NCBI GenBank assembly: GCA_947303225.1
Contig: CAMYXG010000009.1
Location: 1-18,701 of the forward strand
Source of the DNA: an uncultured Caryophanales bacterium
GTDB lineage: Bacteria; Bacillota_I; Bacilli_A; RF39; UBA660
Reading direction: 5' to 3'
DNA length: 18,701 nucleotides
Below, one piece after another: positions 14,673 to 18,701 of the stretch. The stretch's first letter is position 1. Each line of letters starts with the position of its first letter. The translations under genes were made by a program, and so were the position numbers. The notes under the pieces are model-generated. The model was not told the DNA's origin. It saw nothing but the letters and a program-made list of their open reading frames with translations, and searched no databases.

Positions 14673-15839
14673 TCACTCCTCTACTTCATCCCTTTTTTCT
14701 TTCTCTATTTTACTGATGTCTTCATAATCTGTAATATTTTCTTTTACTTTTAAAAAAACATCTACTTTTATTTTACTATTAATTGGTGTCTTTTTCAAAA
14801 CTTTTTTCTCTAGAATCTCTTCTTCTCCACTTAATTTTCCTTTTATTACCTTTTCTGCTTCTTTTAATGCTATATGATTTATTTGATCAATAGAATATTT
14901 CTTTCTTATGGTTTTAGATTCTAAGTAATTGATGAATGAAAATCTCAATGGAATTATTTCTTCCTCAATTATATTATACTCTTTTTTTACATAAGTACTA
15001 TACTTTTGAAATTGATGATATTCTTTATTTCCTATTTTTAATGATATTGTTTTTTTCTTTCTTCCAGTAAGATATTGTTTTTCCTTTTCTGTTGGAACTA
15101 TGATTGTTACTCGATACCATGTTTCTCCTAATACTTTTCCAATTGCACATTTTTTAGAAACAGCTTCTTCTTTATTATGAATCCATCCACTGATTAAGAT
15201 TTGTCCTTTTTCTACGTAATCATTTTTCTTTACTAGGATTTCTCCTTCTTCTGCTTGAATATTTGTTATAATGGCCTTTTTTTTGGAAACAATATTTCTA
15301 GGAAGGCAAGGACTATCTTCTTTATTTTTTTTCCTTTCTTCTACTTTTATGATATATTTACTCCCTTTTTCTTCTATCTCTATCCATTCAATATGATTTT
15401 TTTCTTTTTCTAGTATTTTTTTCTTAATATCTTCTTTCAATTGATAACTTCTTTTTTTTTGAAATGTGGCAATACCCATTTTTTTTAAGTCTTGTTTTAC
15501 TATTTTGACTATTTTTTGATTTGGATTTATTATTTCTATTTTCCAAATTCTAGTCGATAAAAAATAATTAATCCCTATTCCTATTATCCATACTATTATT
15601 AAAAATAAATATTTTTTTATGAGTTGCTTTATTTTACATAAGCCATAGTATTTTATCACTTCTATATGATATGTTGTCTTTGTTTCTATTATTTTTTTAT
15701 AATCTTTTATCGTTATTATAATCAAGATAGATTTTTGTCTTTTTTCTAGTTCATATATATTTATTTTTTTTGCAATCAATTCTTTTAAAAAAGTAGATGG
15801 ATTTTTTCCTGTTATTTTTATTTTTACTCTATTAGTCAT
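14673..15839 (-). CDS. yqfD: Sporulation protein YqfD
   Basis: 388 aa. A soluble N-terminal part (about 1-80, with TGKNPSTFLKELIAKKINIYE) precedes one membrane segment (about 80-98, LFLIIVWIIGIGINYFL). A large extracytoplasmic domain follows, with WIEIEEKGSKYIIKVEER near 155-172, then a lipoyl-like or barrel stretch (AEEGEILVKKNDYVEKGQIL). This matches the YqfD family of Firmicute spore formers, expressed in the mother cell and needed for normal sporulation in Bacillus. The sequence is unusually rich in Lys and Ile. The start overlaps yqfC by 8 bp, with AGAGGT inside yqfC. Presence of yqfC and yqfD argues that the host sporulates or descends recently from spore formers. Confidence 0.9.
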   Translation of the reverse strand: MTNRVKIKITGKNPSTFLKELIAKKINIYELEKRQKSILIIITIKDYKKIIETKTTYHIEVIKYYGLCKIKQLIKKYLFLIIVWIIGIGINYFLSTRIWKIEIINPNQKIVKIVKQDLKKMGIATFQKKRSYQLKEDIKKKILEKEKNHIEWIEIEEKGSKYIIKVEERKKNKEDSPCLPRNIVSKKKAIITNIQAEEGEILVKKNDYVEKGQILISGWIHNKEEAVSKKCAIGKVLGETWYRVTIIVPTEKEKQYLTGRKKKTISLKIGNKEYHQFQKYSTYVKKEYNIIEEEIIPLRFSFINYLESKTIRKKYSIDQINHIALKEAEKVIKGKLSGEEEILEKKVLKKTPINSKIKVDVFLKVKENITDYEDISKIEKEKRDEVEE

Positions 15840-16071
15840 GAATTACCTCTATCTTAGATATTTCGCCACTAATTAACAATTCATTATTTAATAATTTATT
15901 TAATAAGAAATGATTTCCCATTATTTTTATTTTTTGATGATTTGTTGAAATTGAGATATATGTTTCTTCTAAAGATATAATTCTTTTGAAATTTACGATA
16001 TAGATTTTATCTTCATATACGGTAAAATGAAATGACTTGTCCTGAATAAAAGTGTTAATTTGATTTATCAT
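15832..16071 (-). CDS. yqfC: Sporulation protein YqfC (YabP/YqfC family)
   Basis: 79 aa from ATG 16071, supported by AGGTGGT at 16075-16081; an upstream frame extension runs back into the yqeY terminator and is rejected. The compact all-beta pattern (FTVYEDKIYIVNFKRIISLEETYISIS, then IKIMGNHFLLNKLLNNELLISGEISKIEV) is that of the YabP/YqfC family. In Bacillus it is a sigma-E-dependent gene co-transcribed with yqfD. It is slightly shorter than the Bacillus protein (93 aa). It lies directly after the yqeY terminator, so it probably begins a new transcription unit. Confidence 0.85.
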   Translation of the reverse strand: MINQINTFIQDKSFHFTVYEDKIYIVNFKRIISLEETYISISTNHQKIKIMGNHFLLNKLLNNELLISGEISKIEVIHD

Positions 16072-16086
16072 ATAACCACCTATGTC

Positions 16087-16092
16087 ATTATA
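16087..16092 (-). promoter_or_regulatory. -10 candidate for the yqfC-yqfD unit
   Basis: TATAAT lies 15 bp before the yqfC ATG, within CATATAAT, which also resembles a sigma-E -10 (CATACA-T). No matching -35 of either class is seen at the right distance; the region upstream is the yqeY terminator. Confidence 0.3.
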
Positions 16093-16103
16093 TGAATTAG
16101 GGC

Positions 16104-16126
16104 AAAAAAAAAGCATTAAATGCTTT
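16104..16126 (-). terminator. Intrinsic terminator of yqeY
   Basis: Read leftward: AAAGCAT, a 3-nt loop, ATGCTTT, then a run of T. The yqeY stop codon (16116-16118) lies at the stem-loop junction. Confidence 0.8.
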
Positions 16127-16559
16127 CTAGTTTTTCACGAATTATGGTTGATACTTGTTTCATATCAGCTTTTCCTTTTAATTTTGCTGTAGCTTCTTTC
16201 ATGATTTTTCCCATATCTTTTGCACTAGTTGGTTTTACTTCATCAAAAATTGAAGATATTATTTTATCTACTTCTTCTTCTGATAGTTGCTCTGGTAAAT
16301 AGTTCATTAGTATATCAATTTCTGCTTGAGTTTTATCTATTAAATCTTGTCTGTTTCCTTTTTCAAATTCTGAAATAGAATCTTTTCTCATTTTTACTTG
16401 CTTATTTACAACATCAATTAATAAATCATCATTTATTTCTTTTTTATGATCAATTTGTTCTTGTTTTAGAGAAGCTTTTATCATACGAATGACGGTTAAT
16501 TTTTCTTTATCTTTTTGCTTCATTGCTTCTATCATATCTTTTTCTAATTGTTCTACCAT
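16116..16559 (-). CDS. yqeY: GatB/YqeY-family protein
   Basis: 147 aa from ATG 16559 with AAGGAGATGA upstream; the Bacillus protein is 148 aa. The sequence starts MVEQLEKDMIEAMKQKDKEK, contains the family motifs TVIRMIKASLKQ and EIDILMNYLPEQLSEEE, and ends with AKDMGKIMKEATAKLKGKAD followed by a final helix. The C-terminal half is related to the tRNA-binding domain of the GatB amidotransferase subunit, suggesting a role linked to tRNA, but the exact function is unknown. It sits between rpsU and yqfC as in Bacillus, and terminators on both sides make it a short unit that may depend on read-through from rpsU. Confidence 0.94.
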   Translation of the reverse strand: MVEQLEKDMIEAMKQKDKEKLTVIRMIKASLKQEQIDHKKEINDDLLIDVVNKQVKMRKDSISEFEKGNRQDLIDKTQAEIDILMNYLPEQLSEEEVDKIISSIFDEVKPTSAKDMGKIMKEATAKLKGKADMKQVSTIIREKLESI

Positions 16560-16608
16560 ATTATCATCTCCTTTTTCTATTATATAAGAAAATCTCTTTT
16601 CATTCAAC

Positions 16609-16639
16609 AAAAAACATAGTAATGCATCTTACTATGTTT
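16609..16639 (-). terminator. Intrinsic terminator of rpsU
   Basis: An 11-bp perfect stem (AAACATAGTAA with TTACTATGTTT), 6-nt loop and a T6 tail, read leftward. Two bases of the rpsU stop codon are part of the stem. Partial read-through to yqeY is likely, since no clear promoter lies between them. Confidence 0.88.
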
Positions 16640-16841
16640 AATATTCTTTACTACGATTTGCACGATCTCTTTTTCTAGAATTCTTGATTCCTTCTTTTTT
16701 TGCTGCTCTTCTTTTAACTCCTGGTTTATCGTAAGCTTCTCTTTTTTTCCACTCAGAAGGGACACCGTCTCTTGCTACTTTTTGCTTGAACTTTCTTAGA
16801 GCTTGATCAAGATTACCTCTAACAGTTACTTTCGTTGCCAC
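16638..16841 (-). CDS. rpsU: 30S ribosomal protein S21
   Basis: 67 aa, highly basic. It starts at GTG 16841, 6 nt after AAGGGAGGG (16848-16856); no ATG is available. The family pattern is clear: VTVRGNLDQALRKFKQKVARDG followed by KKREAYDKPGVKRRAAKKEG and a basic tail. S21 binds the 30S platform near the anti-Shine-Dalgarno region and assists initiation. The C-terminal tail (SRKRDRANRSKEY) is longer than in Bacillus (57 aa). It is the first gene of the conserved block and has the best promoter in the window. Confidence 0.95.
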   Translation of the reverse strand: MATKVTVRGNLDQALRKFKQKVARDGVPSEWKKREAYDKPGVKRRAAKKEGIKNSRKRDRANRSKEY

Positions 16842-16873
16842 TATTTTCCCTCCCTTCGCATTAACTAAAATGA

Positions 16874-16902
16874 ATTATATCAAAAGATTATTGATTTTTC
16901 AA
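16874..16902 (-). promoter_or_regulatory. rpsU promoter
   Basis: TTGAAA at 16897-16902 and a perfect TATAAT at 16874-16879 with exactly 17 bp between them. Leader of about 26 nt carrying AAGGGAGGG. Confidence 0.85.
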
Positions 16903-16922
16903 CCATTTTTCCACTTTTTTTG

Positions 16923-17072
16923 TTAAAAACAAAAGAAAAAATAAAGATTTCTCAAAAAAATTCCACAATATGTTCCTAAATGATAGATAAAGTTTATCAT
17001 GATTGGAAGAATTAAAATTATAAATAAGATGATAATCACTTGCATTATTATTGCTATTATTCTAGTGGACAT
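16923..17072 (-). CDS. 49-aa hydrophobic peptide overlapping the second double-glycine peptide gene
   Basis: A 50-codon frame starts at ATG 17072, inside the last codons of the preceding peptide gene (16-base overlap), and ends at TAA 16923-16925. It has one strongly hydrophobic segment (about residues 5-29) and then INFIYHLGTYCGIFLRNLY, with two Gly four residues apart and a basic residue, echoing the GYSLGSGIRR of the peptide before it. The tail is FFFCF. There is no double-glycine leader and only a weak ribosome site, so it would depend on coupling to the upstream stop. It could be a membrane immunity protein or a partner peptide of the secreted one. An ATG at 17045 would give a 40-aa version. 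The function is inferred from position only. Confidence 0.55.
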   Translation of the reverse strand: MSTRIIAIIMQVIIILFIILILPIMINFIYHLGTYCGIFLRNLYFFFCF

Positions 17073-17230
17073 AAGCTATTTTCACTAATTCTTCTGATAC
17101 CTGAACCAAGACTATATCCTGCTTCTTTTAAAACTTTAATCACATTTACGAGTGCGTTAATGATTGGTCCACTGATTGTTGTAGTTCCACCATAGATGGT
17201 ATCAAGATTTTCATTTTCTATTTTTTTCAT
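17057..17230 (-). CDS. Double-glycine-leader peptide (57-aa precursor, about 42-aa mature peptide)
   Basis: The leader MKKIENENLDTIYGG is a textbook double-glycine leader cut by peptidase-containing ABC exporters. The predicted mature peptide has a hydrophobic amphipathic part (TTTISGPIINALVNVIKVL), a GxxxG-type segment (GYSLGSGIRR) and ends in ENSLCPLE with a single Cys. This composition fits class II bacteriocins or signalling peptides. The true start is ATG 17230: AAGGTG lies 6 nt upstream, and the GTG at 17239 is part of that site. The start overlaps the stop of the preceding peptide gene by four bases (ATGA), so both are translated together. No named bacteriocin family is claimed. Confidence 0.85.
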   Translation of the reverse strand: MKKIENENLDTIYGGTTTISGPIINALVNVIKVLKEAGYSLGSGIRRISENSLCPLE

Positions 17231-17373
17231 CCATTGCACCTTTCTGGATTGGTTATGCCTTCTATTACTCCTGATAGAAATATAATAATTGTCGCAATCA
17301 ATACTCCTGTTCCAACTGATAAGGTTGCTCCCCCTGTAATTTTATCTAATTGATTTACTTCTATTTTTTTCAT
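17227..17373 (-). CDS. Double-glycine-leader peptide (48-aa precursor, about 33-aa mature peptide)
   Basis: The frame starts at ATG 17373 directly after the accessory gene's stop (17374-17376). The ribosome site GGAGGTG lies within that gene's last Gly-Gly-Ala codons. The leader MKKIEVNQLDKITGG closely matches that of the next peptide (M-K-K-I-E-x5/L-D-x-I-x-G-G). The predicted mature peptide ATLSVGTGVLIATIIIFLSG plus a short tail VIEGITNPERCNG is mainly one hydrophobic helix with one Cys near the end. The stop TGA overlaps the next start. Two peptides in tandem with similar leaders suggest a two-peptide bacteriocin or a pair of alternative products. Confidence 0.82.
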   Translation of the reverse strand: MKKIEVNQLDKITGGATLSVGTGVLIATIIIFLSGVIEGITNPERCNG

Positions 17374-17778
17374 TTATGCACCTCCCCAAATTATTTTAAA
17401 TAATTCTATTTCTCTTTGTTTTTTTTCTGCAAGTGATAGTTCTATCATGTCATTTGGTTTATATTTTTTAGAAAAATTAGTCTTTATAATTACTTCATAG
17501 TAATTCTTCTTATTTTTTTTTAATAACTTACCATGATCTTCTATGATTTTATATTTTTTTTTGAATCCTTTTAAATATAAACTGTTATTATGATATAAAT
17601 TATCTCTTTCCTTTTGATCAATCATTAATACTAGGTAGTCTTTTTTTATCACGATTCCTCTTAATAAATGATAATTAAATTGTTTTTGATGATATATCTT
17701 TATTATTCCTAGTATTTCTATTATAAATAGACATACAATTGCGAAATATATTTCTCCTACCTGCTCATAGCTTTTCAT
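17374..17778 (-). CDS. Miniature membrane-anchored accessory protein of the peptide exporter
   Basis: 134 aa with a start overlapping the ABC gene by 14 bp. One membrane helix near residues 11-28 (FAIVCLFIIEILGIIKIY) is followed by a predicted outside domain of beta strands (LRGIVIKKDYLVLMID, then KNNKKNYYEVIIKTNF-like strands) and a final helix ending FKIIWGGA. The layout resembles HlyD/ComB-type membrane-fusion proteins reduced to anchor plus barrel, without the long coiled-coil hairpin; typical members are 300-500 aa. Given the operon position, it probably assists export of the two peptides. An immunity role is the main alternative. The family assignment is tentative. Confidence 0.6.
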   Translation of the reverse strand: MKSYEQVGEIYFAIVCLFIIEILGIIKIYHQKQFNYHLLRGIVIKKDYLVLMIDQKERDNLYHNNSLYLKGFKKKYKIIEDHGKLLKKNKKNYYEVIIKTNFSKKYKPNDMIELSLAEKKQREIELFKIIWGGA

Positions 17779-18701
17779 TTTCTATTATTTTTCCTTCTTC
17801 TAATTTTAAAACTCTATCAAATAATTTTTTGTTATTAAAGCGATGGGATATAACAATTATCGTTTTGTCATGTAAATAGTTAAAAATATTATTTAATATT
17901 TTCTTTTCTCGATGAACATCAATTTGACCAAGTGCTTCATCAAAAATATAGATATTACTATTTCTCATTAAGCTTCTTGCTAGAATAATTCTCTGTCTTT
18001 CTCCATTACTAAAGTTAAATCCATTTTCTTCAATCAAGGTATCATATCCTAACATTTTTCCGGAAAGCATATCATCTACAAGACAGATATTACAGATCTT
18101 TTTAAATTCTTCTTCTGTTTTTTCAGATTTTAACAAGATATTATTTCTAATAGAATCTGTAAATAAATATTCATTGCTTGTCACATAAGAAATATTAGAA
18201 CGAATATTTTCTAAATGATAATGATTAATATCAATTCCTGCTATGGAAATACATCCAAAAGGAATTTCTACGTATCTCATTATCATTTTAACTAGTGTAC
18301 TTTTTCCACTACCACTTTGCCCACTTAATAATATTTTTTCCCCTGATTGAATGGATAACGATAAGTTTTGAAATAAATAGTTACTGGTTATTTTATAGGA
18401 GAGATTTTTAATTTCTATTGTTCCTTTCATTGTATATGATAAATAAAAATAATTATTATTAAAGTTATCTGGAGTCATCATAAAAATCTCTTCTATTCTA
18501 TCTAATGATACTTTATATGATTGATATTCTTCTATCAATGACATTATATTATTAAAAGCATTTAAGAAATAGGAAAAAAATGTTTGGTATATAATTAAAT
18601 TACTAAGTGTTGTTTTTTCTCTAATTACTTCATAACTACCTACTCCATAGAGTATTATTAGAATCATGTCTTTCAGATTATTCTTAAACCAATTTGATGT
18701 T
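17765..18701 (-). CDS. ABC exporter for double-glycine peptides (C-terminal part; 5' end outside the window)
   Basis: The frame is open to the window edge. About 80 residues of the last membrane helices (ILYGVGSYEVIREKTTLSN, YFLNAFNNIMSLIEEYQS) precede the nucleotide-binding domain, as in peptidase-containing ABC exporters; a C39 peptidase is expected at the missing N-terminus. Walker A is GQSGSGKST, Walker B is IYIFDEA with the catalytic Glu, and the H-loop is VISHR. Two motifs deviate: the Q-loop position reads YVTSNEYLF where YVxQ is usual, so the Gln is missing, and the signature is FSNGERQRI instead of LSGGQ. It likely cleaves and exports the two double-glycine peptides encoded just downstream. 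Substrate assignment is inferred from context. Confidence 0.88.
   Translation of the reverse strand, partial: TSNWFKNNLKDMILIILYGVGSYEVIREKTTLSNLIIYQTFFSYFLNAFNNIMSLIEEYQSYKVSLDRIEEIFMMTPDNFNNNYFYLSYTMKGTIEIKNLSYKITSNYLFQNLSLSIQSGEKILLSGQSGSGKSTLVKMIMRYVEIPFGCISIAGIDINHYHLENIRSNISYVTSNEYLFTDSIRNNILLKSEKTEEEFKKICNICLVDDMLSGKMLGYDTLIEENGFNFSNGERQRIILARSLMRNSNIYIFDEALGQIDVHREKKILNNIFNYLHDKTIIVISHRFNNKKLFDRVLKLEEGKIIENEKL

Noticed and set aside
16087..16115. Full sigma-E promoter for yqfC
   Set aside because: The -10 resembles sigma-E but no fitting -35 is present and the start point would fall on the ribosome site; kept only as a weak -10 candidate.
16903..16960. Terminator after the 49-aa ORF
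   Set aside because: The A/T-rich arms (CTTTTGTT and AACAAAAAAAG) pair poorly and no T tract follows; the end of the peptide operon transcript is not visible.
16999..17088. A 29-codon + strand ORF with a hydrophobic segment, antisense to the peptide genes
   Set aside because: No ribosome site or promoter, and it lies opposite two better-supported frames; probably a by-product of AT-rich complementary hydrophobic codons.

Overview
The window is a chromosomal stretch from a low-GC, spore-lineage Firmicute, most likely an uncultured gut member of the class Bacilli (Erysipelotrichales/RF39-like). Three things support this. There is a Gram-positive PolC replicase. The gene order rpsU-yqeY-yqfC-yqfD-...-ybeY-dgkA-cdd-era-yqzL-recO matches Bacillus subtilis. 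Reading frames are very AT-rich with AGGAGG/AGGTG-type Shine-Dalgarno sites. TGA acts as a stop (for example just before a terminator at 10634-10657), so the standard genetic code applies and this is not a Mycoplasma-code organism.

Layout, left to right. (1) 1-1882: two exported proteins read leftward, the end of a bactofilin-like beta-solenoid protein and a 434-aa surface protein ending in a DUF6273-like domain. (2) 1969-8424: polC, preceded by a 269-aa unknown gene in the same unit, then a separately terminated 311-aa gene with a C-terminal membrane anchor. (3) 8434-9867: a [4Fe-4S] ferredoxin and a Tyr/Pro-rich 82-aa protein read rightward, with rluB leftward between them. Two convergent pairs share compact bidirectional terminators. 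(4) 9873-10966: a sensor-less histidine kinase and a membrane-anchored PTS EIIB-like protein that has lost its phospho-cysteine. (5) 11035-16841: the conserved rpsU-to-recO block covering translation, spore development, rRNA maturation, lipid-carrier recycling, nucleoside salvage and DNA repair. In it recO is frameshifted, yqzL is reduced to 28 codons, and a VanZ-family gene sits where phoH and yqfF (pgpH) lie in Bacillus. (6) 16923-18701: a peptide-secretion cluster. It holds the C-terminal part of an ABC exporter, a miniature membrane-anchored accessory protein, two double-glycine-leader peptides, and an overlapping 49-aa hydrophobic protein. Genes in it overlap or abut, so it looks like one translationally coupled operon.

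The peptide cluster is the best candidate for an undescribed system; it looks like a bacteriocin or signalling-peptide locus. Other points of interest are the recO frameshift, which lies close to a canonical -1 slippery heptamer, the Cys-less EIIB domain beside an orphan kinase, and the repeated use of intrinsic terminators whose hairpins contain the stop codon of the gene they end. No gene-free stretch exceeds 300 bases, and I saw no tRNA, rRNA, CRISPR array or insertion sequence.
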